DNA of 64,000 nt, from NCBI GenBank assembly GCA_042569595.1, contig JBHPHI010000001.1:1-64000 (forward strand). Reading direction: 5' to 3'. Position 1 is the stretch's first letter; each line of letters opens with the position of its first letter. The DNA comes from JBHPHI01 sp042569595. Lineage in GTDB: Bacteria > Patescibacteriota > Microgenomatia > UBA1400 > 2-01-FULL-45-11. A program made the position numbers and the translations under genes. The notes under the pieces are model-generated. The model made no database searches, was not told where the DNA came from, and was given only the letters and a program-made list of their open reading frames with translations. Shown here in pieces: positions 32,928 to 40,511 of the stretch.

Positions 32928-33722
32928 ATGAAAAAAATTACAAGTTTGTTAGCGGGAGTTGTTTTATTGGCAATTGTTATGCCAGCAATGGCTGCTAAGC
33001 CAACTAATACACCAAACAATGGAACGTCAGGAGAAAAGATAACTGGATCTATTGAAATAGATAGAGGCGATGAAAACATGAGATATGCTGAGTTTAATGC
33101 TCATGAAGCATATGGCGATAAGGATGCTAAAGGTGAATTTCATTGGTGGATGACTGATGGCAAAGGCCTCATGTTAAGAGAGATATATGTTGATGTAACT
33201 GATGTAAGAGTAATGGGAGATGATGGATGGTTTGAGGGAATGGCTACGCATGATAGTCAGGCTGGAGCTAGAGAGGGAGATATGTTTTACGTCAAAGTAT
33301 TTGATGGTGGAACTCCTGCTACCGATGGAGATATGATTTGGTGGAGTTGGGATTCTCCAGCTTATAAGGAAAAGGCATTAGTTGGTGGTAATTTAGTAGT
33401 TCACAGTAATCCATGTGAGGTATATGAACTGAATGTTAGTACGGTTAACGGAAATGGTGGATACTGGCACACATTCGAGCTGACTTTTTGCCCAGGAGAA
33501 GAGCCTTATGGAACTGGAAAGAGATCAGCTGGAACGGAAACAGCAAGTGATATTGTTTTGGAAGATGGGATGATTTCCTTTAGGTCTGACTACGATGAGA
33601 GTGCGTATTATTGGTTCCCATCCTTCTATTTGGAAGAAGGGGGAGAACTTATTTTTAACAATGCGTATGGCCCAGACAATGTCAAATCTGCAACTGGAAC
33701 CTGGTTAATGTATACCGAATAG
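32928..33722 (+). CDS. Secreted protein of unknown function
   Basis: A 264-aa protein with a classical signal peptide (MKKITSLLAGVVLLAIVMPA, cleavage probably after AMA near residue 23). The mature part is acidic and aromatic with many Trp, Tyr and Gly residues (EFHWWMTDGKG, DMIWWSWDSPAY, GYWHTFELTFCPGE) and two cysteines. It looks like an extracellular beta-sandwich; I know no family. ATG 32928 is preceded by GGGGGTGA at 7-10 nt. G is clearly more frequent than C on this strand, unlike most plus-strand genes here. An intrinsic terminator follows. Confidence 0.75.
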   Translation: MKKITSLLAGVVLLAIVMPAMAAKPTNTPNNGTSGEKITGSIEIDRGDENMRYAEFNAHEAYGDKDAKGEFHWWMTDGKGLMLREIYVDVTDVRVMGDDGWFEGMATHDSQAGAREGDMFYVKVFDGGTPATDGDMIWWSWDSPAYKEKALVGGNLVVHSNPCEVYELNVSTVNGNGGYWHTFELTFCPGEEPYGTGKRSAGTETASDIVLEDGMISFRSDYDESAYYWFPSFYLEEGGELIFNNAYGPDNVKSATGTWLMYTE

Positions 33723-33740
33723 CAGTTTAGTTGTAAGTTA

Positions 33741-33775
33741 AACAACCCGTCGTTTATTCGATGGGTTGTTTTTAA
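33741..33775 (+). terminator. Intrinsic terminator after the secreted protein gene
   Basis: AACAACCCGTCG, loop TTTATT, CGATGGGTTGTT followed by TTT. The 12-bp stem includes one G-T wobble. It ends the single-gene transcript. Confidence 0.88.
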
Positions 33776-33814
33776 ATTAAGTTATAATTAACACATAGTA
33801 ATTACAAAGAAATT

Positions 33815-34252
33815 ATGGCTAAAAAATCATCACCAAAAAGACTTTATCGAAGCGAATCTTCAAAAGTGTTAGCAGGGGTTTGTACTGGATTAGCAGAATA
33901 TTTTGACTTGGATCCTACCATAGTAAGACTCTTCTTTATTCTAGCTACTATGATGGGCGGATCTGGATTAGTGGCCTATGTAATGATGTGGATATTTATT
34001 CCCTCAAAATCATCAGTCAAACTTGATTCCGATGAATATATAAAGAAAAACACAGAGGAGCTAAAAGACAAAGCTCAGTCTCTTGCTAAAGGAGTTTCGA
34101 AGACTAACGGTAGATTTATAAGCGGGGGTGTTCTCATCCTTGTTGGAGTAGCTTTTCTTCTAAACAACTTAGGGTTGTGGAGGATTAAGTTTGACTTTAT
34201 CTGGCCTCTTTTCTTGGTAGCACTTGGATTATCAGTTATGACGAGGAAATAA
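33815..34252 (+). CDS. PspC domain membrane protein
   Basis: A 145-aa protein with an N-terminal PspC domain: LYRSESSKVLAGVCTGLAEYFDLDPTIVRLFFILATMM, matching the family (R....r.iaGVc.GlA.y...dpt.vRl.f). Its hydrophobic helix ends in YVMMWIFIPSK. A second part (about residues 90-145) has the GGVLILVGVAFLLNNLGL pattern of the LiaF/DUF5668 membrane unit. PspC proteins sense envelope stress in other bacteria. It is followed 1 nt later by a DUF2807 protein with the same membrane unit, so they probably act together. Confidence 0.88.
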   Translation: MAKKSSPKRLYRSESSKVLAGVCTGLAEYFDLDPTIVRLFFILATMMGGSGLVAYVMMWIFIPSKSSVKLDSDEYIKKNTEELKDKAQSLAKGVSKTNGRFISGGVLILVGVAFLLNNLGLWRIKFDFIWPLFLVALGLSVMTRK

Positions 34253-34253
34253 A

Positions 34254-35240
34254 ATGACCACAGAAAACGAAAAAGCTAAAACAAAATCTAAACCCTTCTG
34301 CGGCCCTTTCACTGGAGACATTACGGGGGGGTTATTTTTGGTGTTTTTGGGAGTTATTTTTCTATTCAATAACCTTGGTATCGTGCCTTGGGAAGTTTGG
34401 GGTAGTCTCTGGAAATTCTGGCCCGTTCTAATTATTCTTTCGGGAATCAATCATATTATGGGAAAATCCGTCATCTCTCGTCTTCTGGTAGCTGTAGTTT
34501 CTCTAGGAACTTTTGCAGCAATCATTCTATATTCAGTTCCCCAGATAGCCACATACGTTCCATACTTACCAAAACTACCTGGATTAAAGACTATAGATGT
34601 CTCTACAAAACCCGCATCAGAAAACATGACGGTAGATGAATTTAGCAAACTCAGTCTTGAATACCCAGCAACCGTTACCCTAGTCAGGGGAGAGGAATCT
34701 GAGGTTTCCATAAAGGCTAGCGAAGAGGATCTAAAAAACATCGAGGTTGGGGTCGAAGATGAAAAGTTGTTTATTAAAACAAAAAATAAATTTACAAACT
34801 TGTTCGATTCAAAAACAGAAATCGTGGTAACCACCACAAAAGACATCGATACTATTTTGATCGCAGGTTCTGGCAATGTTTGGTCCAAGGAAGCACTTGC
34901 TTCAGAAAAACTAAAGCTAACAGTGGCTGGATCTGGAAACATTAAGATGGAAGTAATGTCTCTCGACATTGAGTCTGAAATAGTTGGTTCCGGAAATATT
35001 GTTCTAATGGGTAGCTCAGATTCCACAAAAGTAAAAATTGTAGGATCTGGCAACTATAGCGCATATGAGCTTGAAGCCAATTCTGCAAACATAGAAATAG
35101 CTGGATCCGGAGATGCTGAAGTTTTTGTAAATGAAAGCTTAGATATAAATACACTGGGATCTGGAGACGTTACCTATAAAGGAAGTCCAAAAGTATCACA
35201 AAATGTAAGTGGGTCTGGATCAGTCGGTCAACAAGAATAA
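34254..35240 (+). CDS. LiaF-like membrane unit fused to a DUF2807 beta-helix domain
   Basis: A 328-aa protein. The N-terminal third has hydrophobic helices typical of DUF5668/LiaF (GGLFLVFLGVIFLFNNLGIV, WPVLIILSGINHIMG). The remainder is a DUF2807 adhesin-like domain in which a Gly-Ser-Gly turn recurs at least seven times (IAGSGNVW, VAGSGNIK, VGSGNIVL, VGSGNYSA, AGSGDAEV, LGSGDVTY, SGSGSVGQ). This spacing fits a right-handed beta-helix. It likely faces outward and pairs with the PspC protein. A terminator follows. Confidence 0.85.
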   Translation: MTTENEKAKTKSKPFCGPFTGDITGGLFLVFLGVIFLFNNLGIVPWEVWGSLWKFWPVLIILSGINHIMGKSVISRLLVAVVSLGTFAAIILYSVPQIATYVPYLPKLPGLKTIDVSTKPASENMTVDEFSKLSLEYPATVTLVRGEESEVSIKASEEDLKNIEVGVEDEKLFIKTKNKFTNLFDSKTEIVVTTTKDIDTILIAGSGNVWSKEALASEKLKLTVAGSGNIKMEVMSLDIESEIVGSGNIVLMGSSDSTKVKIVGSGNYSAYELEANSANIEIAGSGDAEVFVNESLDINTLGSGDVTYKGSPKVSQNVSGSGSVGQQE

Positions 35241-35260
35241 AAAATTAAAACTTTTATTTA

Positions 35261-35287
35261 AAAGACGCTCGTAAGGGCGTCTTTTTT
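35261..35287 (+). terminator. Intrinsic terminator after the DUF2807 gene
   Basis: AAAGACGC, loop TCGTAAGG, GCGTCTTTTTT. The stem is 8 bp with a T6 run. It also overlaps the stop codon of the convergent small gene at 35286. Confidence 0.9.
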
Positions 35288-35498
35288 ATGAACCTATTAA
35301 GTCTCCGTCTTTATACTTACTTCCAGTTGCATGAGTACTTGGCAAACCATTATTTTCTGAAACTATACGAAAAACATTTGATTTTGAAGCTCCCTCCTTC
35401 ATGGCAGCTTCAGCCCTTTCCTCTGCTTCAGGGTCTACATCAAAAAACCTCCTAAGACTTCCTAAAAACTTTGGTCCATACTCCGGATTTGCTGACAT
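35286..35498 (-). CDS. Small hypothetical protein
   Basis: A 70-aa charged protein (MSANPEYGPKFLGSLRRFFD then an acidic helix EAEERAEAAMKEGASKSNV). No family recognised. I use the ATG at 35498 because the TTG at 35519 lacks support; an AGGAAA stretch directly before ATG 35498 is too close to be a good binding site. Calling it a gene rests on the clean frame and coding-like composition. Confidence 0.5.
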   Translation of the reverse strand: MSANPEYGPKFLGSLRRFFDVDPEAEERAEAAMKEGASKSNVFRIVSENNGLPSTHATGSKYKDGDLIGS

Positions 35499-35560
35499 TT
35501 TCCTAATATACCAGACCAATCTTAAAAATATCTAACATAATAATTACACACATTCGAAAC

Positions 35561-36499
35561 TTATTTGTTTCCACTATGATATTTCTCATGAACACTTCGA
35601 AGCTGAGGATTAGTTACGTGAGTATAAATTTGCGTGGTAGAAATGTTTTTGTGTCCTAACATTTCCTGAACTTCTCTAAGCCCCGCTCCACCGGATAGAA
35701 TATCTGTCGCAAAAGAATGTCTTAGGCCGTGCGGAGTGATCTTTACGGGCAGCTTTGCCTTCTTTCTATACTTCTCAACTATCCGCTGAACGCTCCTAGC
35801 GCTTAGCCTCATTTCTTCACCTTTATCGTAAGGTTCAGCTTTTGTGCGAGTATAGCGAACAAAAGCTGGTATCCACATATCTTCGCGCATATCAAAATAC
35901 TTCTGTATCCACTCAACTGCTCTAGAGCTTAAAAACACAATTCTGGCCTTCTTGCCCTTTCCTATTACCCCAAATTCGCGTCTTTTCAGGTTTATCTGAT
36001 CTCTGTTTAAAGAAACCAACTCAGACACACGAAGGCCTGTGGAGAAGAGCATCTCCAATATTGCTTTGTCCCTCAGTCCTCGTTCGGTAGATATGCTAGG
36101 AGCATTCAAAAGTCTTTCTACCTGATCTTGATCAAGAAACTTAAGAGACTTGCTTTCAGTTTTTGGAAGGTCAATTTTATCTGGAGCCAGCACATCGTAG
36201 TCATTTTTTATTAACCATTTCAAAAAACCACGAAGGGAAATGACATGATAACTTTGAGTCACGCGAGAAAGGGGAATTCCTTTTTCGTCAGTAAGACGAG
36301 ATAGGTAAACTCTGTATTTTCGAACCATCTTAAGGTCTAGCTTTTTTATGTCCTTATATCCGCGTTTTTCAAACCACGCACTAAAGCGAGTAAGGTAGTG
36401 AGCATAGTTTCTTACCGTATGTTGACTGACCTGTCTTTCAACTTCTAGGTACTCGAGGTAGTCTGTAATTAAGTGTATCAAACTATTACTATCGGCCAT
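35561..36499 (-). CDS. Tyrosine recombinase XerC/XerD-type
   Basis: Site-specific recombinase that resolves chromosome dimers at dif. The 312-aa protein has an N-terminal SAM-like domain (ITDYLEYLEVERQVSQHTVRNYAHYL) and the catalytic domain with Arg in LFSTGLRVSELVSLN, Lys in GKGKKARIVFLS, HGLRHSFATDIL (H-x-x-R), the last His in MLGHKNIS and the nucleophile Tyr in STTQIYTHVT. An AAGGAG site lies 5 nt before ATG 36499, favouring this over the GTG at 36505. Only one such gene is in the window. A dif-like site lies 1.8 kb away, which supports a single-recombinase Xer system. Confidence 0.92.
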   Translation of the reverse strand: MADSNSLIHLITDYLEYLEVERQVSQHTVRNYAHYLTRFSAWFEKRGYKDIKKLDLKMVRKYRVYLSRLTDEKGIPLSRVTQSYHVISLRGFLKWLIKNDYDVLAPDKIDLPKTESKSLKFLDQDQVERLLNAPSISTERGLRDKAILEMLFSTGLRVSELVSLNRDQINLKRREFGVIGKGKKARIVFLSSRAVEWIQKYFDMREDMWIPAFVRYTRTKAEPYDKGEEMRLSARSVQRIVEKYRKKAKLPVKITPHGLRHSFATDILSGGAGLREVQEMLGHKNISTTQIYTHVTNPQLRSVHEKYHSGNK

Positions 36500-36510
36500 T
36501 AGCACTCCTT

Positions 36511-36911
36511 ATAATTATCTGCCAACATACTCCTCCATATTGATGGACTGATCTATCGGCCCTTTTTTGGTGTTAGTGATGTGTTTTGATATAGTAAATA
36601 AATTCATTGGATCCTATAACAAATAAATGTAACGTCCTAGAGTATTTTCAAATGAACCTGCAGGGAAGGAGGGGAGACTTAACCCACAACAAAGGTCACC
36701 TAAAGCAACAAATCCTACATACTCACTACATAAAAGTTGGAAGTTCGTTCTATTTTTCTTAAATATCATAGGCAGTTTCTACTCCATTGTACGCCATCAA
36801 ACAATTTTTTTGTATACACATACATCCAAAGAGGGGAGGAGCACAATTGAATAAAAGATTTATGAATAGGGAATAAATTTATTAAAATTTATTTAAGATT
36901 ATTACGTCTTC
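36511..36911. other. Non-coding AT-rich stretch beside xer
   Basis: About 400 bp without a convincing gene. A frame of 36 codons from ATG 36652 has no similarity or ribosome site. The run AATAAATT-tattaaa-AATTTATT (about 36873-36894) is an AT-only inverted repeat. Two GAGGGGAG-like purine runs (near 36668 and 36832) occur. No RNA gene was recognised. Confidence 0.5.
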
Positions 36912-36958
36912 ATGTCGCAATATATTTATTTCTTGATAGGGGAGATATTGTGCGACAT
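36912..36958. repeat. Inverted repeat related to the dif-like site
   Basis: ATGTCGCAATAT at the left and ATATTGTGCGACAT at the right. The right arm reversed is ATGTCGCACAATAT, so the arms match except for two inserted bases; a 21-nt loop separates them. The right arm shares the 12-mer ATTGTGCGACAT exactly with the dif-like site at 38269. The wide centre means it is not itself a normal Xer core site. Confidence 0.6.
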
Positions 36959-36965
36959 AAGATCT

Positions 36966-36994
36966 TTGAAAAAATATCTTTTCAAACATACAAT
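36966..36994 (+). promoter_or_regulatory. Promoter for the TIM-barrel gene
   Basis: TTGAAA (36966-36971), a 17-nt spacer and TACAAT (36989-36994), then 7 nt to ATG 37002. Strong match to sigma70 consensus; leaderless transcript predicted. Confidence 0.65.
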
Positions 36995-37001
36995 ATTCAT
37001 T

Positions 37002-37904
37002 ATGATCAAACCCGGAATAAAACTTGGACCAAAAAACGACCTACACCGCCTAGAAAACACCGGCGCTAAGTACTGTGAGGTTTGGTATAGAATCGATAAG
37101 CCCGAATGGTATTCTAACTACTTTACATTCTTCAAAAAAAACCGAATAAACTCTGGGCTTCATTATTGGGGGGCGGTTGATCAAGCGTATGAAACAAATA
37201 TTGCTTATCCTGGAGAGATTCAAGAAAAATCCATCAAGCTAATTGAAAAATGCATTGATGTTGCAGCCCAAAACAAATGTCACTATGTAAACATTCATGC
37301 TGGAGCCAGGAAATTGACCAGACTAGACATGAAAACTTTAAGATTTAATGTTGATCAATACAGTCTTGAAGTGTCTGAAAAAGACGCTGATACAGCCCAA
37401 AAAGAATCACTCATACATCTTAGTAATTACGCCTCCGACAAAGGCGTATTATTCCTAGTGGAAACAATTCCTGCCAAGATTCACAACAAAGATACCAGAC
37501 ATAAACCTGAGCCTTACTATGCAATGACCTCACAAAACCTACTCAAGCGAGCCACGCAAGACAACATCAGTATCACAAATGACTTCTGCCATACATTTTC
37601 CGAAGAGTTCGAAAAGCCTTTAGACCAGTTATGGAAATCACTTTGGGATAAAACCTCTAAACTCGCACCTTACACAAAACTACTGCATATAAATACTTTA
37701 GTGTCGCCATACAACGGAACTGACACTCATCACGGAATTACCAACGAAGATTTTGAAATTGATGGAATATTTCCAACCAAAGAAAAATTGAAAGAAGCGC
37801 TTTCGCTTTTTAGGGACCGCGACGATGTGTGGGCGATTAACGAACCGTCCGAAAACCACGAAGATAACTACTTTTCACTAAAAGAGCTTATAAACACCCT
37901 CTAA
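37002..37904 (+). CDS. Sugar isomerase/AP endonuclease family 2-like TIM-barrel protein
   Basis: A 300-aa protein of the xylose isomerase-like barrel superfamily. Visible signatures are IKLGPKNDL and KYCEVWYRI (first strands), HYVNIHAGARKL (metal His strand), GVLFLVETIPAKIHN (Glu strand), ISITNDFCHTFSEEF (Asp and His) and LLHINTLVSPYNGTDTHHGI (His strands). These supply typical metal ligands, so an isomerase, epimerase or nuclease activity is possible. An extra 30 in-frame residues upstream (from 36912) run through an inverted repeat and the promoter, so I reject that start. The gene stands alone between non-coding regions and between two related inverted sequences. Confidence 0.75.
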   Translation: MIKPGIKLGPKNDLHRLENTGAKYCEVWYRIDKPEWYSNYFTFFKKNRINSGLHYWGAVDQAYETNIAYPGEIQEKSIKLIEKCIDVAAQNKCHYVNIHAGARKLTRLDMKTLRFNVDQYSLEVSEKDADTAQKESLIHLSNYASDKGVLFLVETIPAKIHNKDTRHKPEPYYAMTSQNLLKRATQDNISITNDFCHTFSEEFEKPLDQLWKSLWDKTSKLAPYTKLLHINTLVSPYNGTDTHHGITNEDFEIDGIFPTKEKLKEALSLFRDRDDVWAINEPSENHEDNYFSLKELINTL

Positions 37905-37924
37905 ACCCTTAAAATAAGGGGTTC
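37905..37924 (+). terminator. Weak terminator-like hairpin
   Basis: ACCCTTA, loop AAA, TAAGGGGTTCT. The 6-bp stem is mostly AT, the loop is tight and the T run is poor. It may end the TIM-barrel transcript. Confidence 0.4.
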
Positions 37925-38131
37925 TACCAGGCTAAGACGCGTTCTAATGGCCCAAAACCGGCTTTTTATTTTCAACATGATTCATTGTTCATTCAAATGA
38001 TGCATTGTAGACACCATTTGCCCCGTATATCGCAGTTTGTATCAATTTCAATACAAGTAATGTGATGTTGTGAGGGTTTCAAATATGTCAAATTCCCAAA
38101 AAGGCAAAAAGTGTTCGGGTTTATATACAAA

Positions 38132-38263
38132 ATGAAAAAAATGAGTAAGCCACAAAAAAAGGGAAGTCACAAAACAATTTATTTCCTTTATGCATTTTAT
38201 TCAGTTAATGCCAAACGATTTCCTCCGTTAGTGGTGCAAAATAAGCCCCTTCTCCGTCCCTAG
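38132..38263 (+). CDS. Doubtful 43-aa basic micro-protein
   Basis: The frame MKKMSKPQKKGSHKTIYFLY then a short aromatic and basic tail ending in LLRP. An A/T-rich TATATACA run lies just upstream, as in other leaderless genes here, but the -10 spacing is short. No family, no ribosome site. Listed only because the region has no other gene. Confidence 0.2.
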   Translation: MKKMSKPQKKGSHKTIYFLYAFYSVNAKRFPPLVVQNKPLLRP

Positions 38264-38268
38264 GCTAC

Positions 38269-38296
38269 ATGTCGTAAAAGTATTATTGTGCGACAT
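38269..38296. promoter_or_regulatory. dif-like Xer recombination site
   Basis: A 28-bp site with the dif layout 11-6-11: ATGTCGTAAAA, centre GTATTA, TTGTGCGACAT. The right arm reversed is ATGTCGCACAA, so 9 of 11 arm positions match. It shares the key features of known dif sites (CG near arm position 5-6, AA at the inner left end, TTxTG at the inner right end). It is in non-coding DNA 1.8 kb from the xer gene. Not a proven site. Confidence 0.6.
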
Positions 38297-38534
38297 TATA
38301 GCAATCAGGAAAGCGTTTCGATAAACATGCACACATATTCGCTGGGGAAGGTATTAATTAACTAAATTACTTCATTGTGGGCGTTTAAGGATATATATCC
38401 TCTTTTTTGTGTTTAAATAAATCAAAATAATTCCACTCTTCCTACTTCTACTCAATTAATTTCTTTATTCGGGTTTTATACCTACCTTCATCCCCCCCGA
38501 GGACCCTGAGGGAAAATTTGAGGAATTTGGGGGT

Positions 38535-38573
38535 CAAACTATATCATTTATGTGTAACAAACTATATCATTTA
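38535..38573 (+). repeat. Pair of 16-bp direct repeats
   Basis: CAAACTATATCATTTA at 38535-38550 and again, exact, at 38558-38573, a period of 23 bp (about two helical turns). They lie 15 bp before a perfect DnaA box. Such spacing is seen in iterons and in repressor or initiator binding sites. Confidence 0.75.
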
Positions 38574-38588
38574 GCCTGGTAGAGAGAG

Positions 38589-38597
38589 TTATCCACA
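38589..38597 (+). promoter_or_regulatory. DnaA box
   Basis: TTATCCACA, a perfect match to TTATNCACA. Only this one perfect box was found in the region, so an origin of replication is not shown. Confidence 0.5.
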
Positions 38598-39022
38598 ATT
38601 CTTGCATGCATGAGTCTCCAGAGAGGAGTAAAAGGAGCGCTACATGGCTCTTTTTATGTACTTCACCCCTGGAGTCTACGATCTACTATTTTTATTAAAT
38701 ACGTACACATGAAAGGATTGTCCCTGTGAAAACTTATAGTCCTTCGTGAAAAGAAATGTTATAGGACATATAAACTATAGGACACTCCTCTACTTTGCTG
38801 TGTTGTAATTTTGTACTCGCCACTTCCCTTCTTTTGTTTGTGTAAAAAAATGAGTGCAATGCATTAAAACAAATAAACAAATTAATTAATCTTTAATGTT
38901 TTCTTGATCATAATCAGCTTATTTATTCATTCAAGCCACGAGGCACCTCCAAAGACACCCCAAACCACTCCCCTTTCAAAAAAACAAATCACTTGAGGAA
39001 AACAAGATTGTACTTGAGGAAA

Positions 39023-39790
39023 TTATTTCCAAGGAGTCACTATTATCGCAGCCAAAAGAACAAACACCCCTACAGATAAATACTCTTGAAGAGTCTGAGG
39101 AAACAATCGCTCAGATATCTCATGCTGAAGCAAACCAAGACCCACATAAACCACAGTTACCAAGATTATTGAAGCCACCCATACCGAAAATGGCAAAAGT
39201 GACACTGCTAGGGCCAACTGAAGCACTAAAATAGAAATAAATCCGGCCTGCCTCCAAATCATTGGACTAACTTTCTCTTCAAGCTTAACAGACCACAAAC
39301 CAGTTAACATCAGAGGAAACGTAGATGCCCCAGCCAACAATCCGTTCAATAAAAAAGAAATCCTAAGAGAAAAAATTGTGTTAAATATCAAAAGCAAAGT
39401 AACTAAAGTCAACAAAAACCCTACTGCATGGGCAGCTCTCAACAATTGAATAGTTCTCACGGCCGCCACAGAAAAGATATTACAAGTAAGATAAATTGCA
39501 TACATACCCAAACCAAACAAAGTCATGATAAAAACTCTTGCCCACCATGCCTCTGGAAGAAGAAAGTAGAAAAGGGCTACACTGGCAGCATATATGGCCG
39601 GAAAAGGCACAATAGTAAACCACTCAACTCCCTTCAAATCATCAAGCAACGCTACAGTCGAAACCAAAAAACTAGCAACAAAAAATACAAAAACAGCTAG
39701 GAATCTATACTCTAACGCAATATATTGAATCCCCAACAAACCTAGAGACAATAACAAGGAGCTTAGAACAAATTTTCTTCTTTTCGTCAT
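39023..39790 (-). CDS. Polytopic membrane protein of unknown function
   Basis: A 255-aa protein with eight or so hydrophobic helices and very short loops. A polar, conserved-looking segment lies in the first loop (ALLDDLKGVEWFTIVPFPAIY). I recognise no named family; similar hydrophobic proteins of this length occur next to yebC in CPR genomes, to my memory. It follows yebC after 3 nt, so the two form an operon. Confidence 0.65.
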   Translation of the reverse strand: MTKRRKFVLSSLLLSLGLLGIQYIALEYRFLAVFVFFVASFLVSTVALLDDLKGVEWFTIVPFPAIYAASVALFYFLLPEAWWARVFIMTLFGLGMYAIYLTCNIFSVAAVRTIQLLRAAHAVGFLLTLVTLLLIFNTIFSLRISFLLNGLLAGASTFPLMLTGLWSVKLEEKVSPMIWRQAGFISILVLQLALAVSLLPFSVWVASIILVTVVYVGLGLLQHEISERLFPQTLQEYLSVGVFVLLAAIIVTPWK

Positions 39791-39793
39791 ATA

Positions 39794-40333
39794 TTAACTT
39801 GCGTTTGTTACCACTTCCTCAACATCATCGTGTTCTTCAAGTAATTCGGCCATTTTTTCAACTTTTTCCTTTATATCATCAGTCGAAGGCATTGGAACCT
39901 TTACAGTAATGTCATTACCACTTCTCTCAAACATATAAGAAACCGATCCAGGACCCCCCAAAGATCCGCCATTCTTATCAAACAAATGTCTCACCTCAGC
40001 CCCAGTTCTTTGTCTGTTGTCCGTAAGGGCTACAACCATAAACCCAATCCCTCCTGGTCCAAAACCCTCATATAAAACTTCTTCTATTTGCCCACCCTTA
40101 CCAACTCCAAGCCCTCGATCTACGGCACGTTGAACGTTGTCTTTTGGCATGTTTGCCTGTCTTGCTTTATCCATTGCCACTCTCAAAGAAGGGTTTTGAT
40201 CGGGATCCCCGCTCTTCCCTTGCTTTACGGCAATTCGAATCATTTTGGATATTTCACTAAAAACTTTACCTTTTTTTGCATCAGTAGCAGCTTTTTTATG
40301 TTTTATTGTGCTCCATTTACTGTGACCACTCAT
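39794..40333 (-). CDS. YebC/PmpR family protein, short form
   Basis: Family linked to transcription control and to ribosome rescue on proline stretches (the EF-P gene is at 46270). The 179-aa protein begins MSGHSKWSTIKHKKAATDAK and continues IRIAVKQG, NMPKDNVQRAVDRGLG and YEGFGPGGIGFMVVALTDNRQRT, then ends LLEEHDDVEEVVTNAS, the normal family end. The usual length is 240-250; about 60 residues of the central domain (the AIEAGAEDV region) are absent. Start at 40333 fits homology and a GGGGAG site 4 nt upstream. Confidence 0.9.
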   Translation of the reverse strand: MSGHSKWSTIKHKKAATDAKKGKVFSEISKMIRIAVKQGKSGDPDQNPSLRVAMDKARQANMPKDNVQRAVDRGLGVGKGGQIEEVLYEGFGPGGIGFMVVALTDNRQRTGAEVRHLFDKNGGSLGGPGSVSYMFERSGNDITVKVPMPSTDDIKEKVEKMAELLEEHDDVEEVVTNAS

Positions 40334-40511
40334 ACGCTCCCCTTTCAAAACAAAGTTATATCTCGTGTTTATAGGGGAATTTTATCATTCACAAATTCAG
40401 TAGTCTATTAAATAAGCCTATGTGTATTTTATCAGTATTGACAGATAAACAAGTCTGGTTTATTTTTTGCCTAGAAGTATTTGATAGAAATTAAAAATAT
40501 ATTCTACAAAA

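Larger units (their letters stand above)
37925..39022. other. 1.1-kb non-coding region with dif-like site, direct repeats and DnaA box
   Basis: The longest gene-free stretch in the window. It holds a doubtful 43-codon frame at 38132, the dif-like site (38269), two 16-bp direct repeats (38535, 38558), a perfect DnaA box (38589), and TATAGGACA repeated near 38760 and 38776 with reversed TATAGTCC just before. Short hairpins occur around 38614-38680 (CTCCAG ... CTGGAG) and GAGC-GCTC with a T run near 38636. I see no tRNA, tmRNA, RNase P or SRP RNA signature. Base composition differs little from other intergenic DNA by eye. Confidence 0.6.

Noticed and set aside
36652..36762. 36-codon frame next to xer
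   Set aside because: No ribosome site or promoter at the right distance and no familiar sequence.
36912..37001. Longer start of the TIM-barrel gene at 36912
   Set aside because: The 30 extra residues are encoded by an inverted repeat and the promoter; ATG 37002 is 7 nt after a strong -10 box and starts the barrel.
37925..39022. Chromosomal origin of replication
   Set aside because: Only one perfect DnaA box, no dnaA, dnaN or rpmH nearby, and a dif-like site in the same stretch.
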